Positions 1-13,384 of a stretch of 64,000 nt of DNA are shown here, piece after piece. A program made the position numbers and the translations under genes. The DNA comes from Aquilaria yunnanensis (taxonomy: Eukaryota; Streptophyta; Magnoliopsida; Malvales; Thymelaeaceae). The stretch's first letter is position 1. Every line of letters starts with the position of its first letter. The notes beneath the pieces were generated by a model that had not been told where the DNA came from, made no database searches, and was given only the letters and a program-made list of their open reading frames with translations. Where the stretch lies: positions 59,278,501 through 59,342,500 of the forward strand of contig CM077593.1 of the NCBI GenBank assembly GCA_039654915.1, read 5' to 3'.

Positions 1-711
1 CTCCAAAAGAGGTGGGCTAAACAAGCTTTAAAAGACTCTAGGAAGCCCTTGCAATTGATGATCACAAGAACCACAAAGAAAGCTTTTTGGCTTAAAACAA
101 TGGGATAGGTTTTTCGGGCGCAAAAACTTCCAACAATTTTGAGAAAACTCCTTTTCCTTTGCAAGCTCTTTCTTTTGTTCTTTTCTTTTTCTTTCTTTGT
201 TCTTTTCTCTTTTCTCCTTTTTTTTTTTTTTGCTTGCTGTTTGATACTAAAACAACTTTCTCCTTCAAGTTCCTTGCTGCCAAAGACAAAAAGTTAGAAT
301 TCTTTTCGGACAAAACAAGAAACTAGTGAAATTGGCACAATTTGAAGCAACTTTGGTTGTACCGAAACTTCCTGAATTTGGATCCTTCTTTTTTTTGGTG
401 TTTTCTTGACTCTAGGATGCTGGAAACAATGAAAACAAGAGAGATTAATATGGCTGGACACGAAACAGAAAGATAAGAATTGAACAAAAAGAAACGAATT
501 GAAACCGAGAAAACTAGACAACACGGATTGACTTCTTTTTGTTGTTTTTGTGATTTTCGGACTTGAACAAGGATGGAATAAAAAGAACAGACCTGAAACA
601 AGAAGAAAACAGATTAAAACAGAGAATTAAAGCACGAAATTACTGGACAGAATTGAAAGAAAAATGAAGGGAAACAAGAACACAAAGATATGTCCTTCAA
701 TGGAACTTGTG

Positions 712-723
712 GCTCTGATACCA
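712..723 (-). other. Primer-binding site, left-edge family-G element
   Basis: Minus strand reads TGGTATCAGAGC, complementary to the 3' end of plant initiator-Met tRNA, two bases inside the LTR edge. It fixes the element as minus-strand and the LTR at 726-1711 as its 5' LTR. Confidence 0.9.
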
Positions 724-725
724 AC

Positions 726-1711
726 TGATGCGAACCCCTATGGTATAAAGACCATGAAACGCGCCCAAGATGAGATTCAAGCTCCACAAGACATCAAAAA
801 GACTGGGTTTAAAACCCCCACCCCTAATCAACCTGTGACTAGAAACGAGAAGTATAGAACTCCAAGAACACAAGCACACTTGTGCACCAAGGCAGTCCGC
901 CAAGAACCAAAGAGAAAACCTCTCCAAAGAGCAATATTATTTCGGCAATAATCTGTGTGTTTACATCCAGAATATGTGCCTTTATATAGGCGTAAACTAG
1001 AGTTAAAAGCTTGGCAAAATTCGCAGCCTAAATCCCTTAGGAATCCTAGATACAAAGACATAGGAAATCCTAGTCAAATTAGGACTCTAATTCCTAGTTT
1101 GAACAAGTTTAATAAATGCAGCGTATTCCACTTGCCCAAAACGATTTAAAACTATTCCATAGCCTAAATAACTTCCTAAATAATGTATCTAAATAGGATT
1201 TGAACGAAAATAAAATATAAATACAAGATTAAACCCGAAAACTCCCAAATAGCCTTTTTGGGTGCATTTTGGGCACTTTAAGGTTCTCTCTTGTATCTTC
1301 AGCTCCAAGCTTGAATCTTTGAGTTCCAATGGCATGAATCTTCATATTAGATGTGGTAATGAAGGTCTGGAAAGTTAGAGCTCAAAAATCCAGCTTGTGG
1401 ACACAAAATGCATCAAGAACACTTAAGGTGGCTCAAATGGTGCACTTTGAGTGGTGTCCTTGGTGTCCTTGTTTTGTGGCTTGTCTAAGCACTCCAAAAC
1501 TGAGTACCAAGCATATCCATCATCTCCATATGGTGTCTTGAAAGTTCCAGCAGCTCCTTGTGAAGTTCCATGTCCATTCTCCATGAAGAAACTTGAAACA
1601 AAGCCTTGTAGTGCACTTGAGAGCTCCTTAGCTTTCTTCCTTGTCATAGGTCCACTAAAAACCTTCAATGGGTCCTTGCCTTCTCCATGTGTGCCTTCCT
1701 TGATCATATCA
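726..1711 (-). repeat. 5' LTR of left-edge family-G element (986 bp)
   Basis: The plus-strand ends are TGATGCGAAC and TGATCATATCA, matching the ends of the LTRs at 17211-18231 and 21831-22851. The first ~510 bp (R/U5 side) are very similar to those LTRs, and a TATA box sits at 981-988 (TATATAAA on minus). The interior from about 1237 to 1600, the U3 core, is unrelated to the other copies. Similarity returns over the last ~100 bp, which encode the GPMTRKKAKEL tail motif on the minus strand. Confidence 0.85.
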
Positions 1712-4700
1712 CTTTCCATTTCATTCCAAAATAAGTTATCAATGTTTCCTATTCATTCTAAACAAGTTCTGAAGCTTTCCATTTCATTCCAAAGAAGTTC
1801 TTAATGTTTCCTTTTCAATCCAAAGAAGTTTTGAATGTTTCCATTTCATTCCGAACAAGTGGTGAATGTTTCCATTTCATTCCAAACAAGTTGTGAAGAT
1901 TTCCATTTCATTCCAAACAAGTTGTGAATGTTTCCAATTCATTCAAAACAAGTTGTGAAAGTTTCGATTTCATTCCAAGCAAGTTGTGAAGCTTTCCATT
2001 TCATTCGGAAAGAGTTGTGAATGTTTTCATTTCATTCCAAACAAGTTGTGAATGTTTCCCTTTCAATTCAAACAAGTTGTGAATGTTTCCATTTCATTCC
2101 AAGCAAGTTGTGAATGTTTCCATTTCGTTCCAAACAAGTTGTTATGTTTTCCACATCATTCCAAGCATGTTGTGTATCTTTTCGTTTCATTCCAAACAAG
2201 TTGTGAAGCTTTCCATTTCATTCCAAACAAGTTGTGATTGTTTCCATTTCATTCCAAACAAGTTGTGAATGTTTCCATTTCATTCCAAATAAGTTTTGAA
2301 GCTTTCCATTTCAATGCTAACAAGTTGTGAACGTTACCATTTCATTCCTAACAAGTTGTGATGCCTTCCAGTTCATTGGAAACAAGTTATGACTGTTTCC
2401 ATTTCGTTTCAAACAAGTTTTGAATGTTTCCATTTCATTCCAAACAAGTTGTGAAGATTTCCATTTCATTCCAAACAAGTTGTGAATGTTTCCATTTCAT
2501 TCCTAACAAATTGTGAGTGTTTTGAGTTCGCTCCAAACAAGTTGTGAACTTTTCGTGTTCATTCCAAAGAAGTTGTCAATGTTTCCTTTTCATCCCATAA
2601 AAGTTGTGAATGTTTCTATTTAATTCTGAACAAGTTGTGACTGTTTCCATTTCGTTTCAAACAAGTTGTGAAGCTTTCCATTTCATTCCAAGCAAATTGT
2701 GAAGCTTTCCATTTCATTCGGAACAAGTTGTGAACGTTTCCATTTCATTCCAAAGAAGTTGTGAATGTTTCCATTTGATGGCACACATGTTGTGAATGTT
2801 TCCATTTGATTACAAACAGGTTCTGAAAGTTTCCATTTCATTCCAAACAAGTTATGAATGTTTCCATTTGATTCCAAACATGTTGTCAATGCTTCCATTT
2901 CATTCCAAACAACTTGTTAAGCTTTCCAATTCATTCCAAACAAGTTGTGAATGTTTTCGTTTCATTCCAAACCAGCTGTGAAGGTATCAATTTCATTCCA
3001 AACAAGTTATGAATGTTTCCATTTGATTCCAAACAAGTTGGAAATGTTTCCATTTCATTCCAAACAAGTTGTGAAGATTTCCATTTCGTTCCAAACAAGT
3101 TGTAAATGTTTCCAATTTATTCCAAACAAGTTGTGAACCTTTCCATTTCATTCCAAACAAGTTCTGAATGTTTCCATTTCATTCCAAACAAGTTGTGAAG
3201 ATTTCCATTTTGTTCCAAACAAGTTGTGAATGTTTCCAATTTATTCCTAACAAGTTGTGAACCTTTCCATTTCATTCCAAACAAGTTGTGAAAGTTTCGA
3301 TTTCGTTCCAAGCAAGTTATGAAGCTTTCCATTTCATTCGAAAAGAGTTGTGAATGTTTTCATTTCATTCCTAACAAGTTGTGAATGTTTCCATTTCATT
3401 CCAAACAAGTTGTGAATGTTTTCATTTCATTCCAAACAAGTTGTGAATGTTTCCATTTCATTCCAAACAGGTTGTGAAGGTTTCCATTTCACTACAAACA
3501 AGTTGTGAATGCTTCCATGCCATTCCAATAAAGTTGTCAATGCTTTGCATTTTAGTGCAACCAAGCTGTGAATGTTTCCATTTCATTCCAAAGAAGTTGT
3601 GAAGCTTTCCATTTCAATCCAAACAAGTTGTGAAGCTTTTGATTTCATTCCAAACAAGTTGTTAATGTTTCCATTTCATTCCAAAGAAGTTTTGAATGTT
3701 TCCATTTCATTCCAAACAAGTTGTGAATGTTTCCATTTCATTCCAAACAAGTTGTGAAGATTTCCATTTCATTCCAAATAAGTTGTGAATGTTTCCATTT
3801 AGTTCCAAACAAGTTGTGAATGTTTCCAATTCATTCCAAACAAGTTGTGAACTTTTCCATTTTATTCCAAACAAGTTGTGAATGTTTCCATTTCATTCAA
3901 AACAAGTTGTGAATGTTTCCATTTCGTTCCAAGCAAGTTGTGAAGCTTTCCATTTCATTCGAAAAGAGTTGTGTATGTTTTCATTTCATTCCAAACAAGT
4001 TGTGAATGTTTCCATTTCATTCCAAACAGGTTGTGAAGGTTTCCATTTCACTACAAACAAGTTGTGAATGCTTGCATGCCATTCCAAACAAGTTGTCAAT
4101 GCTTTCCAATTTAGTGCAAACAAGCTATGAACGTTTCCATTTCATTCCAAACAAGTTGTGAAGCTTTCCATTTCAATCCAAACAAGTTGTGAAGCTTTCC
4201 ATTTCATTCCAAAATAAGTTGTCAATGTTTCCATTTCATTCAAAACAAGTTGTGAAGCTTTCCATTTCATTCCAAACAAGTTGTTAATGTTTCCATTTCA
4301 CTCCAAAGAAGTTTTGAATGTTTCCATTTCATTCCAAACAAGTTGTGAATGTTTCCAATTCATTCCAAACATGTTGTGAACCTTTCCATTTCATTCCAAA
4401 CAAGTTGTCATTTTTTCCATTTCATTGCAAACAATTTGTGAATGTTTCCATTTCATTCCAAATAAGTTTTGAAGCTTTCCATTTCGATGCAAACAAGTTG
4501 TGAACGTTTCTATTTCATTCCAAACAAGTTGTGACGCTTTCCATTTCATTGGGAATAGGTTATGACTGTTTCCATTTCATATCAAACAAGTTTTGAATGT
4601 TTCCACTTCATTCCAAACAAGTTGTGAAGATTTCCATTTCATTCCAAACAAGTTGTCAATGTTTCCATTTCATTCCTAACAAATTGTGAGTGTTTTCATT

Positions 4701-7700
4701 TCGTTCCAAACAAGTTGTGAACGTTTCATTTTTCTTCCAAAGAAGTTGTCAATGTTTCCTTTTCATCCCATAAAAGTTCTGAGTGTTTCCATTTCCTTCC
4801 AAACAAGTTGCGAATGTTTCCATTTAATTCCAAACAAGTTGTCACTGTTTCCATTTCATTTCAAACAAGTTGTGAAGCTTTCCATTTCATTCCAAGCAAA
4901 CTATGAAGCTTTCCATTTCATTCGAAACAAGTTATGAACGTTTCCATTTCATTCCAAAGAAGTTGTGAATGTTTCCATTTCATGCCAAACATGTTGTGTA
5001 TGTTTCCATTTCACTACAAACAGGTTCTGAAAGGTTCCATTTCATTCCAAACAAGTTGTGAGTGTTTCCATTTCAATCCAAACACATTTCAAATGCTTCA
5101 ATTCAACTCCAAACATGTTTTCAATGCTTCCATTTCATTCCAAACACATTTCAAATGCTTCAATTCAACTCCAAACATGTTGTCAATGCTTCCATTTCAT
5201 TCCAAACAAGTTGTTAAGCTTTCCAATTCATTCCAAACAAGCTGTGAATGTTTCCGTTTCATTCCAAACAAGCTGTCAAGCTTTCAATTTCATTCCAAAC
5301 AAGTTGTGCATGTTTCCATTTCATTCCAAACAAGTTGTGAAAGTTTCCATTTCATTCCAAACAAGTTGTGAAAGTTTCCATTTCACTCCAAACACGTTGT
5401 GAATGTTTCCGTTACATTCCAAACAAGTTGTGAAAGTTTCCATTTCATTCCAAACAAGTTTTGAATGTTTGCATTTCATTCCAAACAAGTTTTGAATGTT
5501 TGCATTTCATTCCAAACAACTTGTGAATGTTTCCATTACATTCCAAACAAGTTGTGAAGATTTCCATTTCACTCAAAACAAGTTGTGAATGTTTCCATTT
5601 CATTCCAAACAGGTTGTGAATGTTTTAAATTCATTCAAAACAAGTTGTGAACCTTTCCATTTCATTCCAAACAAGTTGTGAATGTTTCCATTTCATTCAA
5701 AACAAGTTGTTAAAGTTTTAGTTTCGTTCCGAGCAAGTTGTGAAGCTTTCCATTTCATTCGAAAAGAGTTGTGAATATTTTCATTTCATTCCAAACAAGT
5801 TGTGAATGTTTCCATTTAATTCCGAACAAGTTGTCACTGTTTAAATTTCATTTCAAACAAGTTGTGAAGCTTTCCATTTCATTCCAAGCAAACTGTAAAG
5901 CTTTCCATTTCATTTGAAACAAGTTATGAACGTTTCCATTTCATTCCAAAGAAGTTGTGAATGTTTCCATTTCATGCCAAACATGTTGTGTATGTTTCCA
6001 TTTCATTACAAACAGGTTCTGAAAGTTTCCATTTTATTCCGAACAAGTTGTGAGTGTTTCCATTTCATTCTACACACATTGCAGATGCTTCAATTCAATT
6101 CCAAACATGTTGTCAATGCTTCCATTTCATTCCAAACAAGTTGTCAATGCTTCCATTTCATTCCAAACAAGTTGTTAAGCATTCCAATTCATTCCAGACA
6201 AGTTGTGAATGTTTTCGTTTCATTCCAAACAAGCTGTGAAGCTTTCAATTTCATTCCAAACAGGTTGTGAATGTTTCCATTTCATTCCAAACAAGTTGTG
6301 AAAGTTTCCATTTCTTTCCAAACAAGTTGTGAATCTTTCTATTTCATTCGAAACAAGTTGTGATTGTTTCCATTACATTCCAAACAAGTTCTGAAGATTT
6401 CCATTTCATTCCAAACAAGTTGTGAATGTTTCCAATTCATTCCAAACAAGTTATGATTGTTTCCATTTCATTCCAAACAAGTTGTGAATGTTTCCATTTC
6501 ATTCAAAACAAGTTGTGAAAGTTTCGGTTTCGTTCCAAGCAAGTTGTGAAGCTTTCCATTTCATTCGAAAAGAGTTGTGAATGTTTTCATTTCATTCCAA
6601 ACAAGTTGTAAAAGTTTCCATTTCATTCGAAACAGGTTGTGAAGGTAGCCATTTCACTACAAACAAGTTGGGAATGCTTCCATGCCATTCCAAACAAGTT
6701 GTCAATGCTTTCCATTTTAGTGCAACGAAGCTGTGAATGTTTCCATTTCATTCTAAAGAAGTTGTGAAGCTTTCTATTTCAATCCAAACAAGTTGTGAAG
6801 CTTTCCATTTCATTCCAAAATAAGATGTCAATGTTTCCATTTCATTTTAAACAAGTTGTGTTGCATTCCATTTCATTCCAAGCAAGTTGTTAATGTTTCC
6901 ATTTCAATCCAAAGAAGTTTTGAATGTTTCCATGTCATTCCAAACAAGTTGTGAATGTTTCCATTTCATTCCAAACAAGTTGTGAAGATTTCCATTTCAT
7001 TCCAAACAAGTTGTGAATGTTTCCATTTAATTCCAAACAAGTTGTGAATGTTTCCAATTCATTCCAAACAAGTTGTGAACCTTTCCATTTCATTCCAAAC
7101 AAGTTGTGCATGTTTCCATTTTTTCAAAACAAGTTGTGAAAGTTTCAATTTTTGTTCCAAGCAAGTTGTGAAGCTTTCCATTTCATTCGAAAAGAGTTGT
7201 TAATGTTTTCATTTCATTCCAAACAAGTTGTGAATGTTTCCATTTCATTCCAAACAAGTTCTGAATGTTTCCATTTTGTTCCAAACAAGTTGTGAATGTT
7301 TCCATTTCGTTCCAAACAAGTTGTGAAGTTTTCCACTTTATTGCAAGCATGTTGTGTATCTTTCCATTTCATTCCAAACAAGTTGTGAAGCTTTCCATTT
7401 CATTCCAAACATGTTGTATTGTTTCCATTTCATTGCAAACAAGTTGTGAATGTTTCCATTTCATTGCAAATAAGTTTTGAAGCTTTCCATTTCATTCCTT
7501 ACAAGTTCTGATGCTTTCCATTTCATTGGAAACAGGGTATGACTATTTGCATTTCATTTCAAACAAGTTTTGAATGTTTCCATTTCATTCCAAACAAGTA
7601 GTGAACGTTTCCACTTAATTCCGAACAAGTTGTGACTATTTCCATTTCATTTCAAACAAGTTGTGAAGCTTCCCATTTCATTCCAAGCAAACTATGAAGC

Positions 7701-10700
7701 TTTCCATTTCATTCAAAACAAGTTATGAACGTTTCCATTTCATTCCAAAGAAGTTGTGAATGTTTCCATTTCATGCCAAACAAGTTGTGTATGTTTCCAT
7801 TTCATTACAAATAGGTTTTGAAAGTTTCCATTTCATTCCAAACAAGTTGTGACGGTTTTCATTGGATTCCAAACACATTGTCAATGCTTCAATTCAATTC
7901 CAAACATGTTGTCAACGCTTTGATTTCACTCCAAACATGTTGTGAATGTTTCCGTTTCATTCCAAACAAGCTGTGAAGCTTTCAATTTCATTCCAAAGAA
8001 GTTGTGAATGTTTCCATTTCATTCCAAACAAGTTATGAATGTTTCCATTTCATTCCAAACAAGTTGTGCAGATTTCCATTTCATTCCAAGCAAGTTGTGA
8101 ATGTTTCCATTTCATTCCAAACAAGTTGTGAATGTTTCAAATTCATTCCAAAGAAGTTGTGAATGTGTCCATTTCATTGAGAACAACTTGTGAAAGTTTC
8201 GATTTCGTTCCAAGCAAGTTGTGAAGCTTTCCATTTCATTCGAAAAGAGTTGTGAATGTTTTCATTTCATTCCAAACAAGTTGTGAATGTTTCTATTTGA
8301 TTACAAACAAGTTGTGAAAGTTTCCATTTCGTTCCAAACAAGTTGTGAATGTTTCCATTTCGTTCCAAACAAGTTGTGAAGTTTTCCACTTCATTTCAAG
8401 CATGTTGTGTATCTTTCCGTTTCATTCCAAACAAGTTGTGAAGCTTTCCATATCATTCCAAACAAGTTGTGATTGTTTCCTTTTCATTGCAAACAAGTTG
8501 AAAATTTTTCCATTTCATTCCAAATAAGTTTTGAAGCTTTCCATTTCAATGCAAACAAGTTGTGAATGTTTCCATTTCATTCCTAACAAGTTGTGATGCT
8601 TTCCATTTCATTGGAAACAGGTCATGACTTTTCCATTTCATTTCAAACAAGTTTTGAATGTTTCCATTTCATTCCAAACAAGTTGTGAAGATTTCCATTT
8701 CATTCCAAAGAAGTTGTGAATGTTTCCATTTCATTCCTAACTAATTGTGAGTGTTTTCATTTCGTTCCAAACAAGTTGTGAACATTTCGTTTTCATTGCA
8801 AAGAAGTTGTCAATGTTTCCTTCTCATCCCATAAAAGTTCTAAATGTTTCCATTTAATTCCAAACAAGTTGTGAATGTTTCCATTTAATTCCGAACAAGT
8901 TGTGCCTGTTTCCATTTCATTTCAAACAAGTTTTGAAGCTTTGCATTTCATTCCAAGCAAACTGTGAAGCTTTCCATTTCATTCGAAACAAGTTGTGAAC
9001 GTTTCCATTTCATTCCAAAGAAGTTGTGAATGCTTCAATTTCATGCCGAACATGTTGTGAATGTTTCCATTTCATTACAAATAGGTTCTGAAAGTTTCCA
9101 TTTGATTCCAAACAAGTTTTCAGGGTTTCCATTTCATTCCAAACACATTTTAAATGCTTCAATTCAATTCCAAACATGTTATCAGTGCTTCCATTTCATT
9201 CCCAACAAGTTTTTAAGCTTTCCAATTCATTCCAAACAAGTTATGAATGTTTCTGTTTCATTCCAAACAAGTTGTGAAGGATTTAATTTCATTCCAAACA
9301 AGTTATGAATGTTTCCATTTCATTCCAAACAAGTTGTGAATGTTTCCATTTCATTCCAAACAAGTTGTGACTGTTTCCATTTCACTCCAAACATGTTGTG
9401 AAGGTTTCCATTTCATTCCAAACATGTTGGGAAGCTTTCCATTTCATTCCAAGCAAGTTGAGAATGTATGGATTTCATTCCAAACAAGTTGTGATTGTTT
9501 CGATTTCACTCCAAACAACTTGTGAAGCTTTCCATTTCGTTCAAAACAAGTTTGATTGTTTCCATTTCATCCGAAAGATGTTGTGAATGTTTCCATTTCA
9601 TTACTAGCAAGTTGTGAATTTTTTCATTTCATTCCACACACGTTGTGAATGTTTTCATTTCATTCCAAACAGGTTGTGAAGGTTTCCATTTCACTACAAA
9701 CAAGTTGTAAATGCTTCCATGCCATTCCAAACAAGTTGTCAATGTTTCCATTTCAGTGCAAACACGCTGTGAATGTTTCGATTCCATTCCAAAGAAGTTG
9801 TGAAGCTTTCCATTTCAATCCAAACAAGTTGTGAAGCTTTCCATTTCATTCCAAAATAAGTTGTCAATATTTCCATTACACTCTAAACAAGTTGTGAAGC
9901 TTGCCATTTCATTCCAAACAAGTTGTTAATGTTTCCATTTCATTCCAAAGAAGTTTTGAATGTTTCCATTTCATTCCAAACAAGTTGTGAATGTTTCCAT
10001 TTCATTCCAAACAAGTTGTTAAGCTTTCCAATTCATTCCAAACAAGTTATGAATGTTTCCGTTTCATTTGAAACAAGCTGTGAAGCTTTCAATTTCATTC
10101 CAAACAAGTCGTTATTGTTTCCATTTCATTCCAAACAAGTTGTGAATGTTTCCATTTCATTCCAAACAAGTTGTGAATGTTTCCATTTCATTCCAAACAA
10201 GTTGTGACTGTTTCCATTTCATTCCAAACATGTTGTGAAGCTTTCCATTACGTTCCAAACAAGTTGGGAAGCTTTCCATTTCATTCCAAACAAGTTGTGA
10301 TTGTTTCCATTTCATTCCAAACAACTTGTGAAGCTTTCCATTTCATTCCAAACAAGTTTGATTGTTTCCATTTCATCAGAAAGATCTTGTGAATGTTTCC
10401 ATTTCATTCCAAAAAACTTGCAAAGCTTTCTATTTCGTTCCAAACAAGTTTGATTGTTTCCATTTCATCCGAAAGATGTTGTGAATGTTTCCATTTCATT
10501 ACTAGCAAGTTGTGAATTTTTTCATTTCATTCCAAACACGCTGTGAATGTTTCCATTTCATTCCAAACAGGTTGTGAAGGTTTCCATTTCACTACAAACA
10601 AGTTGTGTATCTTTCCGTTTCATTCCAAACAAGTTGTGAAGCTTTCCATTTCATTCCAAAAAAGTTGTGATTGTTTCCATTTCATTCCAAATATGTTTTT

Positions 10701-11892
10701 GAAGCTTTCCATTTCAATGCAAACAAGTTGTGAACATTTCCATTTCATTCCTAACAAGTTGTGATGCTTTCCATTTCATTGGAATTAGGTTATGACTATT
10801 TCCAATTCATTCAAAAGAAGTTGTGAATGTCTCCATTTCATTCAAAACAAGTTGTGAAAGTTTTCATTTCATTCCAAACAAGTTGTGAAGCTTTCAATTT
10901 CATTCCATACAAGTTGTGAATGTTTCTACTTCATTCCAAACAAGTTGTGAATGTTTCCATTTGAATCCAAACAAGTTATGAATGCTTCCATTTCATTCAA
11001 AACAAGTTGTGAATATTTTCATTTTATTCCAAATAAGTTATAAAGGTCTCCATTTTATTCCAAACATGTTGTGAATGTTTCCATTTCAATCCAAACAAGT
11101 TGTGAATGTTTTCACTCATTCCAAACAAGTTTGAAGCTTTCCATTTCAATCCAAACAAGTTGCGAATGTTTCCATTTCATTGCATAGAAATTGTGAATGT
11201 TTTCAATTCATTCCAAACAAGTTGTGAATGTTTTCATTTCATTTGAAACAAGTTGTGAAGCTTTCCATTTGAATCGAAACAAGTTGTGAATGTTTCCATT
11301 TCATTCCACACAAGATGTGAATGTTTCCATTTCACTCCAAACAAGTTGGGAATGTTTCCAATTATTTCCCAATAAGTTGTGAATGTTTCCATTTCATTCC
11401 AAACATGTTGTGAGCGTTTCGATTTCATTTGAAACAGGTTGTCAATATTTCAATTTCATTCCGAGCCAGTTAGGAATGTTTCTGCTCCATTCAAAACAAG
11501 TTGTGAAGCTTTCCATTTCATTCGAAACAAGTTCTGAATGTTTCAATTTGACTCCAAACAAGTTGTGAATGTTTCCATTTCATTCGAAACAAGTTGTAAA
11601 TGTTTCCATTTCACTCCAAACACGGTTGTGAATGTTTCCATTTCACTAGAAACAAGTTGTGAAAGTTTCCATTTCATTCCAAACAAGTTGTGAATGTTTC
11701 CATTTCATTCCCAACAAGTTGTGAAGGTTTTGCTTTTCATTCCAAACAAGTTGTGAATGTTTCCATTTCAATCCAAACACGTTGTGAATGTTTCAATTTC
11801 ACTCTGAACAAGTTGTGAATTCTTCCATTTCATTCGAAACAAGTTGTGAATGTTTTCCAAGCAAGTTTGGCTGTTTCAATTTCATTCCAAAC
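1712..11892. repeat. 31-bp tandem satellite, block A (about 328 units)
   Basis: Head-to-tail units of 31 bp are built from a pyrimidine-rich half (CCATTTCATTCC) and a half reading AAACAAGTTGTGAATG. No spacers and no genes occur. Many units carry the variant GTGAAGCTTTCC, which is common here and rare in block B. Longer blocks of variant units recur at multiples of 31 bp: ATTCGAAAAGAGTTG-type units at about 2003, 3336, 3957, 5757, 6563, 7185 and 8238, and a block with CACTACAAACAAG followed by CATGCCATTCC near 3490, 4050, 6655 and 9690. The array ends at the Copia-1 target duplication and resumes in phase in block B. Reading frames here are by-products of the repeat. Confidence 0.97.
11888..11892. 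other. Target-site duplication of Copia-1 (CAAAC)
   Basis: CAAAC directly precedes the left LTR and is repeated at 24724-24728 directly after the right LTR. Removing the element and one copy restores a perfect satellite unit, so blocks A and B were contiguous before insertion. Confidence 0.95.
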
Positions 11893-13309
11893 TGTTGGGT
11901 TTCGAGAGAAAAACAGCGCAGCGGAATTTAACCGAAACCCTCCAGGATCCAAGTCAAATGGGGTAAATCGGGTGTTCAAAAATTTTCATACCTAATTTTC
12001 GGTTGAGATCTCCCACTCAACTGTAGAGTCGAATCGCAAAACCTGATTAGTTGATGTGTTCAGGCTCTCTATGGTATCCACATGAGCCTCTCGGGATCAC
12101 CACGCTTCCACCACGTCCCGGCAGATGCGTTTCTCTTGTGCTCGCAGTGCTAGCTTGCGTCCTCCAAGGAATTGCAAGAGAAGAGTGCGGCTGTCCTTTT
12201 GGGAGGCTAGGGCAAGGAGACCTGCGAATTTCTCACTAGAAGTTGTATTTATAGTGAGACTCAACTTCCAGGCCTAATGGGTTTCAAAGCCCTAATCCAA
12301 TTAGGCTTTAATTTTGGGCTTAATAATGGCTCAATTATTGGGCCCATTATTAATACGAAATTATTGTGAAACCAAAGCCCAAATTATTAGCCCATGTACT
12401 CTAATGATCCATATAGCTCTATGTGTGTGACCCAATAGGCTCTGATCACGTTGGCAATGATCATAAATCACATTTATGATCATAAGCAATGAGCGGTATC
12501 TAGCAACACATCATTGCTACCCAAATGACAAGATTGTCGGTGATTCGACTAAACCTTTATGATCATCACCAATATATGCCATTGTCCCTTTGTCCAAGAT
12601 ATCAAGATTAAGCACGAGACATGGAATGTGTCACTCTTGTATAGCCCAATCTTTGGTTTCTTGATTACCGAGTAGACCAACTTAAACTGATGACATTGAT
12701 ATTGTATATCAACTCATCTGAGCATGGCCATGCATTTTTCTAAGTCTTACTCTATCAAGGGGCCTGAAGATATCACTCCCGTTACATAGGAGGGACAAAT
12801 TCCATCTTGATCATACAAATCCCTTCGCATGATATGGGACATACCCAATGACCTCCTTCAAGTTCACTCAGTTATGAGCAACAAAGGAAAGTATCAAAGT
12901 ATGTGACTCACATGTTGAGAACCTTGATGATCTTAGGCCGAAGGACTACATATACCATGATCACTATGAGAATCACGTATGACACTCATATAACGATCCA
13001 TGAAGTGTTCTCATGGTGGGTCGGTCCAGTACACAAGTTCTCCAACTTGTACCCATATGTAGACTACATATCTCATATTAGTCTCCACATATGCTAGTCA
13101 TTATGTATTATTGCAACCCGCTCCACAATAATACTATACTAGGGACGTTTAAGAATATCATTATTCTAGGGTTACAATTATGTTTATTACGTTACGCAGA
13201 AACAAAACAACAAACATAATTGCTGGATTAATGCCTCAAAAAAATATCATGACTCAATGTGCAAAAATACAATCATCTCATGAATGGCTTTTTGGGCACA
13301 ACACTAACA
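11893..13309 (-). repeat. 3' LTR of Copia-1 (1417 bp)
   Basis: Plus-strand ends are TGTTGGGTTTCG and CACAACACTAACA. It is paired with 23307-24723 at the same length. A TATA box lies at 12246-12253 (TATAAATA on minus). No gene is inside. Confidence 0.95.
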
Positions 13310-13320
13310 ATCTCCCATTT
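13310..13320 (-). other. Polypurine tract of Copia-1
   Basis: Minus strand reads AAATGGGAGAT immediately before the TGTTAGTG start of the 3' LTR, the usual copia plus-strand primer position. Confidence 0.85.
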
Positions 13321-13384
13321 GCGCTAAAAGCCAATCATCCATGTATCTAATACCGATGGACCTAGAATGGCTATCATGCTTCTG

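Larger units (their letters stand above)
1..1711 (-). mobile_element. Family-G (gag-only gypsy-type) LTR retrotransposon, 5' portion, cut by the window edge
   Basis: Reading on the minus strand, this is a 5' LTR (726-1711), a primer-binding site and about 710 bp of leader that leaves the window. Bases 1-725 align almost base for base with 21109-21830, the leader of the complete family-G element. No coding region of this copy is inside the window: the gag would lie to the left. The outer LTR edge abuts satellite at 1712, so the right-hand target duplication should be CTTTC (1712-1716); the other end is out of view. The leader carries long T-rich tracts (about 165-230) also present in the sister copy. 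Confidence 0.85.

Noticed and set aside
712..723. Possible tRNA gene fragment (GCTCTGATACCA on plus)
   Set aside because: Only the 3'-end complement is present, directly beside an LTR; it is a primer-binding site, not a tRNA gene.
4934..5371. 145-codon open frame in the satellite, and the many 61-118 codon frames like it on both strands
   Set aside because: They follow from the 31-bp repeat: three units give 30 codons and a stop, and loss of the stop lengthens the frame. The same peptide motifs recur in every block without any promoter, start context or domain.
1712..11892. Regular ~31-bp repeats considered as a CRISPR array
   Set aside because: Units are contiguous with no unique spacers, no cas genes are present, and the context is a plant genome.
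12051..12239. Short plus-strand frame in the Copia-1 LTR, with a counterpart at 23470-23691
   Set aside because: The two LTR copies give different peptides because of substitutions and frame differences, so it is not maintained as protein.
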